From: Purshia tridentata
Lineage: Eukaryota; Streptophyta; Magnoliopsida; Rosales; Rosaceae
Direction: 5' to 3'
DNA length: 44,026 bases
NCBI GenBank assembly: GCA_003254885.1
Contig: QANT01001729.1
Span: forward strand, 1-44,026
The notes under the pieces are model-generated. The model did no database searches, was not told where the DNA came from, and saw only the letters and a list, made by a program, of their open reading frames with translations. The translations under genes were made by a program, and so were the position numbers. The stretch's first letter is position 1. Every line of letters begins with the position of its first letter. Positions 1-10,098 of this stretch are shown here, piece by piece.

Positions 1-610
1 GAACCCTAGATCTTCATAATCATCCTAGTAAAGTTCCGCTCCAATGGAAGTATTTCTTACCACGGCTTGTCGGTTTTCCACCTAGACCGTCGATTTGGTC
101 CCCATGGTATATGACAAGGCATTGATGCATAATGGAAAGGAGGCATTGATTCTGGTGGATCCAATCTCAGCCAAAGAGCATATTATAGTTGGCCAAGGTA
201 TCATAAATGAAGAATGTGGCCATATTCTTTTGGCTACCGACTTCGATTTCCAAGGTAAGGATACCTTTGGACTTTGACTTGCCCCCTGAGTAATCGGTCA
301 AGACTACCTAAGTTGGCTGTAGTTCACTATTATCTCTACCAAGCGTCTTCATGGTGGTATATGGTAGGACGTTGACCGCGGCCCCTCCATCTATTGACAA
401 GAAAACCATCAACATGGGCCATGATGTACATTGCCTTGGTTGGCTTCGGGAAGCATGAATTAAGTGTGGTTTCTTTCTCATCTACAAAATGGAATACTGG
501 AGGAGATGCTTCTTCGGCTTCCTAGCTCTCGGTCGAGAATTTGGCCAGTAAGATGCACACCATGTTAACTTCAGTATCTTTGGTACCTTGGTCTATTCAT
601 CAATTTTGAT
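1..610 (-). pseudogene. retropepsin (aspartic protease) region of the Tat-like element, degraded
   Basis: The minus-strand translation shows the plant Gypsy protease in order: VNMVCILLAKF near 560-590, KAMYIMAHVDGF near 405-440, the catalytic loop IDGGAAVNVLP near 363-395, then NYNMLFG and DWIHQNQCLP, and MHQCLVIYHGD near 90-140. Retropepsin would cleave the Gag-Pol polyprotein inside the virus-like particle. There is a frameshift just before the catalytic loop, where two or three residues are missing, and in-frame stops, including one between LFG and DWIHQ. The protein is inactive. It is cut by the window edge before reverse transcriptase. An open frame on the plus strand at 95-277 is only the antisense shadow of this region. 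Confidence 0.8.
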
Positions 611-679
611 GACTTCGACCACATCCTCCATGGGAAGGCTGCTGTATTGCTACTTCTTTTTCAAAGGTCGGTGGGTTCT

Positions 680-2130
680 GATTGTCGTCTAGAGGCCAAT
701 CTTCATTCAGATTATTCAATAGATCGTCCTCTGCCATCTCATCATTCCCATCTTTGAGAAGTTGGGTATCGATCATCTTTTATCTTGGCCAACTCCGCTT
801 CCCAATTGGCTTCAGCCTTGGAAGAACATTTAAAGTTCTTCCAAGGCCCACACCTTTTGTTTCTCAAGCTCAGTTGGAGGTAATAGGTAGTAAGTAGGAG
901 TGATGTAGAAATATTCTCTTAAATGCAGAAGATCAATTGTCGACATTGTGAGCTCTTATCGTGAGATGCCCAGGAATTCCCTGAACTCCTCTCTGGCTGC
1001 TTGGGCCTCTCGGTAAGCCTAATATTTTGCCTTAAGGACATTAAATTCAAACTCGGTTCCATTTGCAAGATAAGATTCCTTCAATTCTCCAGTCCTTAAC
1101 TTTTCCAACATAGCCCTGTCGGCCAAGCAAACGTTGTATAGGTCAATAGCCAAATGTTCCTTATGAAAGTTTTTCATGAACCTCAAGCTAGTGTCAGAAA
1201 AAGGTGGATCACATTCTTTGTCCATGATGAGCTTCTCCTTTTTAGGTTGCACCTTTTTCTTGGCCTTGGGTGAAATAATCCTGGCCATTCACTGGTTGAG
1301 GGGCCCTTCTCGGCCCTAACTTGGGTCGACGGGTTAGGTCGTACATGCACCATGAATATTCCTTTGGCCTTGACTTGTACATTGACTTCCATAGGCTCAA
1401 TACCTATGGCATGTCTCTCAAGTTTGGCCAACACCCCATTTGATTGTGGAGCTAGCCGAACCACCATTGAATTCGCACGTCTTGGTACAATCTCAAATTT
1501 TTCATCAGGCAACTCTCTTGCCTCCTCTACTTCCATCTTCCTCGCCTAAGGCTCCTGCTTTTGCATCTAGCGCTTCTGAGACTTGGCTAAAGGTTGGATT
1601 GCATTGCATGACTTCTAGGATCTCAACCATACCAAAGGTTGTTAGTAGGAATGAGTGGCCTGAAAGTCCTAACTGCTTGGCCTGCCTAGCCACGGGTAGC
1701 TTGGTTCTGGGCCATATACTCTTCATCATAGAACGACCTTGGGAATGATAACCGTCTTTTAATCGAAGGCTTCTCTTACTTCTAGTTTGATTTATTTCTC
1801 CTAACTGATCATACAGGTCGGCCAGAATGTCATCTTCTTTCCTGGTTTTGGGACTGTGTGGGCTGTAGTCAACCTCATTTAGCTCTGGTCTTGGTTCAAC
1901 CGTGGCCACTGCTTTTCCTTTGCAGATTTTTTGTCCCTCAGCTAGATCCCAGATTGTGAGCATAGCCGGAACCTTAGTAGGCTCGACCTCGTCTTCCTTA
2001 ACCTTAGATGGATTCACTTTAGCTTGTGATTGGCTGTAAAGAACAATTGGGACTGCTGAAGGTGGACATGGTCCTCCTCCATTGCTTCGATCATGTTGAT
2101 TCCAAGTGGGGAACTATCAATCTTCATGGC
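680..2130 (-). pseudogene. gag-protease linker of the Tat-like element, degraded
   Basis: Broken minus-strand frames connect gag to protease. Just after gag comes AMKIDSSPLGINMIEA, like the 'AMxVDTDPFP' linker typical of these polyproteins. Further on lie open stretches at 1505-2017, 1183-1536 and 1019-1288. The last part (about 680-1290) is rich in charged residues with an Ala/Glu/Lys heptad-like look, for example KAEANWEAELAKIKDD near 740-830, and could form a coiled coil. No enzymatic domain is recognised. It is most likely the spacer of the polyprotein, but the coiled-coil part could be lineage-specific. Several frameshifts separate the pieces. Confidence 0.5.
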
Positions 2131-2133
2131 AGT

Positions 2134-3572
2134 CTATAGGAATGTTAATCGCTTTTCGTCAAAGAATTTATGCACCAAATCACGGAAAACAAAACAATCA
2201 TTAGTTGAATGACTCCACAAATTATGATACTTACAATATGCTTGGTTCTTAATATCGGCCGGTCGTGGTAAATTATGGCCAGCCGGTAACTTAATTTTCC
2301 CCTCGACCAAGAGATTATCAAAGATCATCTCGACTTTTGCAAAATTGAAGGAATAAGTGCTTGTCATGCTACCTCTTGAACCCTTAGGTTTAGCTATGGT
2401 TTCAGTTTTAGTGGTTTGTTCTCTTAAGGTTTTGCGAACCAAAGAAGACTTAATGACTACTTTGGGCGCTAAAGCTTCGGCTTTGTCCTATTTCTCTCAC
2501 TCAGCCATTCTTATCGTTTGGCTTTTGTAGTAGGTTCATTTAGACGCCGTCTTCTTTTAGGTTTCCTCTTTGACAATTGCCTCATAATGGCCAACTTGGG
2601 TCCCTAAATTACAATCCTTCGTACTTTTTCTGAAGGTCAAAATTCAACCAGCCCTATGCAATCCGAGCAAATTTTCTCTCAAAAATTTGGACACAGCAAT
2701 AGCCTTGAGTCTGTTTCAACCTAGTCAAAAAATCATGTGATGTCTCATGGCCTTACTGTGAGATTCTTGCATGGTCGGCCACGTTCACTTCTTGCTCAGT
2801 TCAGTAGAACTATTCATGAAAGGCTTGTTCCATCTCCGGTCAAGTTTGAATTGAACACCTTGGCAACATCGAAAACCAAGTAAAGGCTGGTCCAGTCAAA
2901 GAGTTTATGAAAAGCCTAAGTTTTGCGATAGGGTTCGCAACCGCTTTTCCACACTGGTTCGTAAACTGAGAAATATGCTCAATCGAGGACTACGGTCCAT
3001 CTCCAGAAAATCAAGCAAAGTCTACCACTCGAAAGTTCCTTGGAAGTTCTGCTTGATCTACCCAGTCTAGACATGGCTTCAAATGTTGCGCTCATTCGTT
3101 TCTTCTAGGCACAACATTATCATTGGACATGGCCTGATTAAGAGCCTATGTATGGATGATGACCGCCTTGGGTGTTGTTGCTAGCCTTGGTGGATTAATT
3201 TTAGCAACTATATTGGGACCTGATCCCTTGATTTCCTAGGCCATGGCTTGAATTGCTAAGGCCATTGCCTTAAACTAGTCATTGATGTTCCGATTGGCAG
3301 TCGTAGTATGGTCATTAAATGTATTAAACACCTTTGACACCTGGCCCACCAATTCCAAAATCCAATAGGGAATTCTGTTGAGAATATCTTTGATTGATAG
3401 ATTCCACAACTGAACGTTCAGTGGACACAACGGTTGAAGTAGTTCCAACTGCACACACCACCAGGGCTTGACTTGTGTTAGTTGCTAGCAAATGCTCGAA
3501 CTCTTGATTTTGATATTTCAAGGCTTGAATTTCCTGGCACAATTCTTTATGGGACTGCGATCGAATATTCAT
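2134..3572 (-). pseudogene. gag capsid polyprotein of the Tat-like element, degraded
   Basis: The likely start is the ATG at 3572 (MNIRSQSHKELCQEIQ), only about 15 bases after the primer-binding site. A retrotransposon gag domain is readable through stops at about 2650-3060: ELPRNFRVVDFA, then LRLFINSLTGPAFTWFSMLP, then a degraded QxFHE-type helix. The C-terminal part (2134-2442) ends with YCKYHNLWSHSTNDCFVFRD, the Cys/His-containing segment seen in this gag class. Gag would form the particle that packages the element RNA. Many stops make this copy non-functional. Confidence 0.8.
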
Positions 3573-3588
3573 TCACATGCGCTACCAA

Positions 3589-3607
3589 GGTCCCACTTGG
3601 CATGCCA
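3589..3607 (-). other. primer-binding site of the Tat-like element (putative)
   Basis: On the minus strand the bases TGGCATGCCAAGTGGGACC follow directly after the proposed LTR end and lie just before the gag ATG. They resemble, with changes, the TTTGGCGCCG-type PBS common in Tat elements. A tRNA 3' end would prime minus-strand DNA synthesis here. The exact tRNA cannot be assigned because the site is diverged. Confidence 0.45.
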
Positions 3608-3611
3608 AAAA

Positions 3612-5138
3612 TGTTTGGCTCAAATTATCAAAGGCCATGTGTCAACCAGGCCGTTGATTAAGTAAACAAAGTCCTTTCGATTTGCGTAGGGCATGCCAAC
3701 ACTTGGCCTTGCGGTTAGGTACAAAAATGATGGATGTTCTTAAATCTAACTTTTGGTCAAACGACCGTTGGCTGAGGAAGGAATGGCTCTCGGTCACAAA
3801 GGTTCTATGCATTAATTACATGGACTTAGGATAGTGTGTAGGTCTTGGGTTTGATGGTAATACTATGGGTGAATGTGAATGTGCGGATGATGGGTAAAAA
3901 ATTGAAATTAGGTAGGTAACACTTAACAGCAAAAATAAATTCTAAGCATAAATGATCTTTGACTATATTTCTAATAATGCAAGTGTGAATTGTAAAGTGC
4001 ATCTAAATTAGCACTATTCCTACAAAGCAATGAAATGGAAGCAATTAAATCTACTTATGCAAGAAATAAACACAAGAAATTAAACTTAAACTAGGGATAA
4101 GTAAATCAAGCTTTAAACTTGCAACAAAAATCAAAAGTAGCCGAAGAACAACAATATTTCAAAACCTAAATTCTTGAGAGAAACCATATGATTTTCTCAA
4201 GAACGAACCTAAAAATTGAAAAAACCAGACGAAATCATAATAAAAATGTATGAATTTCGAGAATTATCAAGAGACTTGATGCTCTTGATTTTTTGGTGGG
4301 GGTTGAAGGTCCTCTCTTTGTCCTTGTAGTCGTGTATTTATAGTGGAAAATTCCCAGGCATCATGACTTGATCATGCAAGAGTCACAACTCGTCATTCAA
4401 AAATCACGTAATTCCCAATGATCACTCCCTCTCATCTCGGCCGCAGTCTATGGGATTTTAAAAGTCATACCCTTTTGACATACCAAAACAGGTTTGAATC
4501 CCAAAAGTCATGGCTTCCTACTTTCTTGATTTCTTGCCTAATTAGTCATGTCTTCTCATTTCGTTGGGCCTCGATCTGGATAGCCTTTAATACCATATCT
4601 GACATGAATATGGGCCTAGTCCTTGCCTGAGTCTTTAATTTAGTGGGCCAAAACTCATTAATCTTTCAATTCCTTTGCCCAAGCCCATTTGCAAAATCAG
4701 GCCCAAGCACATACCGAAATCATAAGTTATAAAGATACATTTTAATATTTCCTATTAAATCCAAACTTTTCACATTAAGGGCATAACCGTCCATATTCTT
4801 AGATAATTCACAAACCAAGAATCTGGATCTGAAAATATTCCAAAAAATTCATATGGACTTCTCTTGCTTTGTACCATTTCTCTACCACCTCAATTTCAAA
4901 CGTGGTTTTCTAAAATTTTTCCATAAGTCGAATATATCCTTAAAAACTTAAATATAATTACCAAAATATAATTTTAACCTCAAATAATTTCTCTATCAAC
5001 TCCAAAAGTTTTGATTGTCTCCAAATTAATTTTTTTTAAAATTCTTGGGTCCAACAAACTAACTTTTCTTTAGGTTCTTTAAGTCTAAAATCAATAAAAG
5101 TTTCAAATTTCCAGTGAAATTTGGGACGAGTTGTTACA
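3612..5138 (-). repeat. 5' LTR of the Tat-like element (about 1.53 kb)
   Basis: The minus strand starts TGTAACAACTCGTCCC at 5138 and ends ...CCAAACA at 3612, giving TG...CA termini. A TATA-like motif lies about 800 bases in. The right flank is an unrelated LTR-A-like fragment, consistent with insertion into it. The first few hundred bases (about 4840-5138) resemble the 5' part of LTR-E, for example the shared motif GTCCATATGA. The second LTR is outside the window, so the length and boundaries are not confirmed by comparison. Confidence 0.5.
4335..4343 (-). promoter_or_regulatory. TATA box of the Tat-like LTR (putative)
   Basis: CTATAAATA on the minus strand is the only strong TATA motif in this LTR. 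It is followed about 30 bases downstream by ACAAGGACAAAG, a plausible transcription start region. Position and orientation fit the U3/R boundary. Confidence 0.5.
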
Positions 5139-5713
5139 TAGGAGGTCAAGAGGAAGATGACCCAGAAGGTGGGAGGTTGTGTTGTCGCTAGAAATGCAAG
5201 ATCATTGACAAGCTCCGATTGGATCATGACTCGGTGATGGGTTCAAGGCTATTTCAGGTCGGGCTGGCATGGAGGAAGGCTGAGTTGGGCTGGTGGCCTT
5301 AGGTCCTCTAGACATGGTTGGACTTGGCCAGTCGATGAGCACAAGTGACAGAGACTGAGAGAGAAGAGAGATTGGGTGAGGGAGAGAAAGAATAGAGAAA
5401 TTAGTTTTGTTTTTAATCTGATCTTTTTTTTGCACAAAATATAAGTTTGCCCCTCATTTTGAAAGCTCGTAACTTTCAAACCATAGCTCTGAATCACATT
5501 CCATTTTCATTTATGTGCTTGTATGGTTATGACTTTTCCAACAAGCCCAAAAAAAATACGAAAGCCCAATAAATAAAAAAGTCAACCTTTGGTCAAATTA
5601 ATTTAAAACAAAGATTAGAAAATGAACCCAAAACATTTTATTTCTCAAATAAGTTCCCAAAATCTTTTAAAGTACTTTTCAAAATAAAACTTGGAAAAAT
5701 ACGAGATCTCATA
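5139..5713 (-). repeat. LTR-A-like fragment, 5' end
   Basis: Read on the minus strand from 5713 (TGAGATCTCGTATTTTTCC) this matches the LTR-A head: a Gly/Phe-like T-rich run, AAAGTCAACC, the shared 'caaaccatagctc' block at 5470-5500 and 'tttgcccctc' near 5448-5457, and a GA/CT-rich tract near 5340-5400. It is more diverged than the other LTR-A copies. The left part was apparently interrupted by the Tat-like element. Confidence 0.6.
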
Positions 5714-6434
5714 TGACGCTGAAGGGATGCTCGACGATCCGATTTTGGGGGATTAAACCCAAACGAAACCCCATTATCACCTTCATAGTGTGTATTGCAG
5801 AGAAACTTCTTTCATGGAGTCCTTACACAAAAATCCTCTATAGTGACTGACCAGAATAGAAAGAGGCGTTGTAGGAGAGGTTGCAGAAAAGATAAGAAGG
5901 GGAGGAAATGGGTTCTTGCGATTAGGGCTACTGGGTTGATGGGCTATTTCTTTTCTTTTTTGGATTTAAATTATTTTTATCTCTTACCAAGAAAAAATTT
6001 TAGTACATTAATTAGAATTGTTAACCATAGTTTATTATAGTTATGACATATGACATGTGGCATAAACTTAATAGAGTAGTGAGCAAAATTAAGGTGGTGA
6101 GCAAATTCTCTAGAACAATTAACATGTCAGCTCTTTAGTTCATCCACTACAACAAATCTTGTCAGCTTTTCATCAATGTGATTACTTGCGTACTTTGTTG
6201 GCACTAGCCTATTATTTTAACTTTTATTTTGACCAAAAAATTTAAGAGAAAATGATTATAAAGTCCAGATTTAGACTTTCATGCCCTCTTAGATTCACCG
6301 TCTTAATTGCAACTAGTCCACTTAATTTTTTTTTGGCCCACATTTAATCCAATACCGATCCACCTTCTAACTTTTACATCTCTCTTCATCTCTCTCCATT
6401 TGTCACTCACATTCACGTCGTATCACACTCATGT
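5714..6434. other. intergenic DNA, no recognised gene
   Basis: No coding sequence or mobile-element core was recognised. The right end is pyrimidine-rich (6300-6420) and continues across LTR-A at 9303. A short CACTACAACAAA string near 6146 resembles a CACTA-type terminus, but no partner was found. Confidence 0.4.
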
Positions 6435-6619
6435 TGTAACACCCCGTACCTTCCAAAGTGGTTTTGAAAAGCTTTTAAGGGTTTTCGGGATTTTTACCGA
6501 AGAAGTAAAACGTGTTGGAGGCTTTTTCAAATTTGAAAGTTTTACTTTTAAAGTTGGGGGAAAAAGTTGACTTTTTGTTCGGGCAAAGTTTTGGTTTTGA
6601 CTTTGGGTTCATTAGAAAG

Positions 6620-6710
6620 GTCTCGTTCTCACGAGCTCGTAGACACGTAGCACACGTCAAATGGAGCTACGGTTTGGAAGTTACGAACGTGTGAAGAGAG
6701 GGGCGAACCT
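6620..6710 (+). repeat. cross-family LTR block (ACGT-containing) in LTR-A(1)
   Basis: A stretch with CACGAGCTCGTAGACACGTAG followed by GGAGCTACGGTTTGGAAGTT and a GGGGC(G)AA motif. Close relatives occur in LTR-A, LTR-B and LTR-D copies at about 10600-10680, 14090-14165, 21113-21215, 30090-30180, 33530-33625, 33688-33755 and 38205-38310. The ACGT cores resemble G-box or ABRE cores, but a regulatory role is only inferred from conservation. Confidence 0.55.
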
Positions 6711-7489
6711 GTAATTTTGAAAAGTTGGTTTTTAAAAAGGGGCAAGTTAGACTTTTTCTCTCATTTTCTCTCTCCTCCCTCTCCCGCAAGCTTCTCTCTC
6801 TCTCGTGAGTGCTCTCTCCAGCCGCGCCTTCCGCCGGTGAGTGGGGGCGCGTCCGGCGGCGGCTGGGCTCGGGCTTCGGCTTGCCGAGCTCGCCTCCTCC
6901 CCCTCTTCCTCCCCTTGGCCGTCGTTTAGCCCAGAAAGAGAAGGCTGGCTCACGCACAGTCAGTGTCACCGCCGACGATCTCCTTTTTCTGGCGACAGCG
7001 CGACCTCCCACTAGCCCAGACTTCTTCGTCTCGTCGAGCCCGTCACGAGGGTGTCCTCCGATTGTCCATCGGAGCGTTGTAGATGGCGGATCGAAGCCGT
7101 GAAGGTCGCGGCTTCTCCGGTGAATTTCTGACGTTTTCGGCCACCTTTCCCGTTGAGTGAGGTATGGTTTTCGATCCCCTCGATGTCTTCTTGAAGTCTG
7201 TGTGGTTGGTTTGAGCTTTAAGTGGTGTTTGTGTTTTACCCAGGTTGGGCAGCCACGGCCACCACGGCTTTGCCGTGCGTGGTGGTCATGTTTGGTGTCC
7301 TCTCGTGTCGTTCAGCCTCCCCAGAGCCTAGTAGGACCACCGGTGAGGTTTTGGGTGAGTTCCTTGAACCTTTCGTGTGTTTTTCGGGGCTGGGCAGCCA
7401 CCGTGTATGGTGGCAGCCGCCCATTGTGACCGTTGAGCAGCCTCTTTTGTGTGGTTGTGTGATTTTGGTTGACTGTCTGGTCTTAACAG

Positions 7490-7596
7490 GTACGTTTGGC
7501 TCGGGAATTGTATTTCTGATGTCGTTGTGCTGCCGGATTTTGGAATCCGAGCAAAGGAGCCACGAAGGGCGGTTCGTTCTTTTCGTGCGGAACAAT
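7490..7596 (+). other. conserved exon-like block inside LTR-A(1)
   Basis: The block is preceded by TTAACAG and followed by GTGAGTG, which look like a 3' splice site and a 5' splice site. Its core, GCTGCCGGATTTT followed by AAAGGAGCCACGAAGGGC, is nearly unchanged in the inverted copies at about 20100-20190 and 37690-37790. All three copies can be read as the peptide CCRILESEQRSHEG in one frame. It may be a spliced leader exon of the element transcript. A coding role is not shown, since conservation could be at the DNA or RNA level. Confidence 0.4.
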
Positions 7597-8152
7597 GTGA
7601 GTGAATTTAGTTTCAATTTTTTGAGTGAATTTAATTTCAGTTTTGTGAGTGATTTTTAGTTAACTTAGTCTTGCTTGCTTGTGTGTGCTTGTCTGTTGGT
7701 TGCGAAATAGTTGGGTACCAATTAGGATTGGATTTTACCAGGTTATTTTGGGAAATTGAGGACTAAGTAAGGATCAGTGGTTTGTTGAGGATTAATGAGT
7801 CCAGGTGGTGACTTTTGATTAGGATTGGGAATTTCTGAGGGTTTAAGGTTATTGTTTTTTTAGGTGATTTGTGCCGTGAGCTAGTATGGATTTTGGTTTT
7901 GGGAACTGATTTTGAGAACTTGGTTTATTCTTGGTTAAAGTTAAAGGTTTGTTTTTTACTTATCAGTTTTTGGTAACGTTTGGTTCTTTAAGAAAGGATT
8001 TAATTTTAAGTTCGAGTTTTGGTTAATTTTCTCGTCATATCAAAAAGGTTTTGAACCTGAATTTTGGTGTTTGAAATGAAAATATTCTTTTTCGGATTGG
8101 TACTGTTTTCAAAGCACCCAATTGGTATTCATTCAACTTCTCAGTTTAGAAA

Positions 8153-8357
8153 GGTCTTTGGGACCCATCACTGCACACATGTAGGCTTTGGGCCGTGTGC
8201 CGGGATACTTTGCCCTTTGGGGGTGGCCCTGCGTGCACGTATGGCAGTTTGTTGGCCCTGCAAGTGTATGACAGACTCTGGCTCTGCACATGTACGGCAG
8301 GATTATTGGCCCTGCATGCGTACGGCAGGCTGTGGGCCCTGCGCATGTACGGCAGGT
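8153..8357 (+). repeat. hairpin minisatellite array in LTR-A(1)
   Basis: A header GGTCTTTGGGACCCATC...GGGCCGTGTGCC...CCCTTTGGGGG (8153-8224) is followed by five units of about 27 bp. The best unit is CCTGCATGCGTACGGCAGG, in which CCTGC and GCAGG are complementary and can form a 5-bp stem. The first two units are diverged. The same header and units occur in LTR-D copies. Confidence 0.85.
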
Positions 8358-9297
8358 TAGCTGGATTTGGATTGGGTGACAGTTTCCTTATCTTGTCATT
8401 TTATAAATTTTTTTGATTATTAAATTACAATTCTTGTTTTCTAATTTGGGACTTTGATCAGATTTATTGATTTCTAAGAGTTTTTAAAATGGATTTCAGA
8501 CGCGGATTTTTACATAGAGTTTTCAGTGGATTTTGTGAAAGTGATTTAAAGCTGGGGGATTTCAAAGAGTGACAACGAGGCGTTGTGTAAACTTGAATGA
8601 TGAAGGACCAAGCGTTACCGTAGTTTGAGTAGCAAATGTCATTTGAGATTAAAGAATTAAGTAAGGGATTTGAGTGTCAGTGGTTTTATTGAGATTTAGT
8701 GAGTTCTAGTTTGAGAATCTAGTGGGATTCTAAGTCAGGACCTTGTGGTCCAATTCGAGGTGACTTTCAGTTTAGAGGTTCAATTGAGGATATTTGAGGT
8801 ATTACGGATCACAGTGAATTTATTTGGTTTAGAGGTTTTGGTAACCAAATTAAGGACTGTGATTTCTGGTTGTGGTTTGATTGTGATTTGAGGCATGAAG
8901 GTGGTTCTTGGTTTGATTATTTTACTGAATTACTAATTTGAGGTTTCAAGTTAATTTTCACTCATACGAGCTCTAGTGAGCTTACCGGGTTTGTGTGTAA
9001 ACTCGGTGCACCTGTGGTTGGGTGCAGGGTTTGTTTTGCAGGTTAGGCAGGCTGAGGAGACAGTGGAGAGAAGACGAGGCAGTGAGACCAGCAGCATTTC
9101 AAAACTTAGTTTAATAGTTTGATTTTCATGTAAAAGGTTTTACAATTTGGTTTTATAAATGTGCTTTTGTAAATTACAGTTGTTTCAGTAAATTATTTTA
9201 TACTCATAGCTCACAGTTTCAGAAAAGGGCCCACAGTTTCAAGAAACAGTTCCAGTTTTCAGTTGTTTTTCACGTGCCCGAGGGTCGGGGCGTGACA

Positions 9298-10098
9298 CAC
9301 GTTCTCATTTCTCTCTCCTCACTCATGTAGCCTTCATTGTTTTTTTTTCCCATCATTGTCTCTCCTCGATGCATTGCCGTCTGGCCATGGATGGCAGTGA
9401 GACCCACCTCCTTATGCTCACCTCTTCTTTCTCTTCTTTCTCATGGCCTTTGATCATTTATCTAGTCATGGACGGTGACAGATCGAAAACTAAGAGTCAA
9501 CTCTGGCAGCGATCTACTTTTTTCGGCCATGATAAGGCATCAGATCTACTAGGTTTTATTCCTTTCATTGTTTTGCACACGATAGTAGCCTCCGATCGCC
9601 CATCCACCCAGCCACGACAGTGAACCGACGCCGAGAAGTTCAAGTGAGTTCTTCTGTGCAGTGGGATTTTTCTTTAAGGATGCTAGTACTACTTCAAATC
9701 AATGAGTTTTTATGAACTTGTGATACATACTCTTCTCCTTCTTTATTTCTTAATTTTGTTTGTGAAATTTTTAGTCAATTAGAATTGCTCTGTCAGAATG
9801 ACTCTTTACCTGATCTTCTCTTCCATTAATTTTTCATCTGATGGAAAGAAAGAAGAGAAATGAAATTTTGCTAATTTATAATTTAATTTGTGCTTCATAT
9901 ATTAATTAACTTTAGGGTAAATATCGGTGGAATGGACAAGTTTCAGCAACCAATAACTGGTTCGACTACTACTCCCAGGCATAATAGCATCGCTCATTGG
10001 TAAATATGCATGAACTCAGTCACATTGATTTTTGGTTTCTACTTACTGATGTAAGGAATTTGAAATTTTTATAGATATAAGGCCTCTTTAAATGTCAT
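9298..10098 (+). other. unassigned DNA with a possible short exon
   Basis: This is the continuation of the DNA into which LTR-A(1) inserted. No known family is recognised. A segment at 9916-9999 is bounded by TTTAG and GTAAAT, like splice sites, and carries an ATG at 9932 that opens MDKFQQPITGSTTTPRHN. It could be a first coding exon of a host gene or of a DNA transposon; nothing downstream continues it, because retrotransposon sequence begins near 10099. Low certainty. Confidence 0.25.

Larger units (their letters stand above)
1..5138 (-). mobile_element. Ty3/Gypsy (Tat-like) retrotransposon, 5' portion
   Basis: Read on the minus strand from 5138 down, the order is LTR, primer-binding site, gag, linker and retropepsin, which is the 5' half of a Ty3/Gypsy element. 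Reverse transcriptase, RNase H and integrase would lie left of the window. All coding parts carry stops and frameshifts, so the copy is dead. Assignment to the Tat group rests on the protease style (DGG catalytic triad, an NYNM-type region, a DWIHQN motif) and the gag style. The lineage name is an inference; the superfamily is well supported. The right boundary is taken from a TG-type LTR start, TGTAACAACTCG on the minus strand, next to an unrelated LTR fragment. Confidence 0.8.
6435..9297 (+). repeat. LTR-A(1): complete solo LTR, 2.86 kb
   Basis: It starts TGTAACACCCCGTACC and ends GGGTCGGGGCGTGACA. Flanking 5-mers are CATGT (6430-6434) and CACGT (9298-9302), a target-site duplication with one mismatch. 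The same ends occur inverted at 19351-21383 and 35899-38480. There is no PBS, coding region or PPT next to it, so it is a solo LTR left by recombination between two LTRs. Internal landmarks are the cross-family block (6620-6710), a CT-rich tract (6750-6810), a G+C-rich segment (6820-7440), an exon-like block (7490-7596) and the hairpin array (8153-8357). The length and ends suggest a long-LTR Tekay/Del-like Gypsy family; that name is inferred from the related LTR-B, which has attached gag. Confidence 0.85.

Noticed and set aside
95-277. Plus-strand open frame of 60 residues
   Set aside because: It is antisense to the retropepsin region, whose minus-strand translation matches a known family.
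6146-6158. CACTACAACAAA as a CACTA transposon end
   Set aside because: No inverted partner, subterminal repeats or target duplication were found nearby.
6809-7660. Long G+C-rich open frames in LTR-A(1), on both strands
   Set aside because: They lie wholly inside an LTR and carry no recognisable domain; high G+C lowers the stop frequency. The same is true at 33110-33451 and 37800-38150.
8225-8357. Regular repeats with palindromic arms resembling a CRISPR array
   Set aside because: The context is a plant LTR, units follow each other without unique spacers of constant length, and no cas genes exist.
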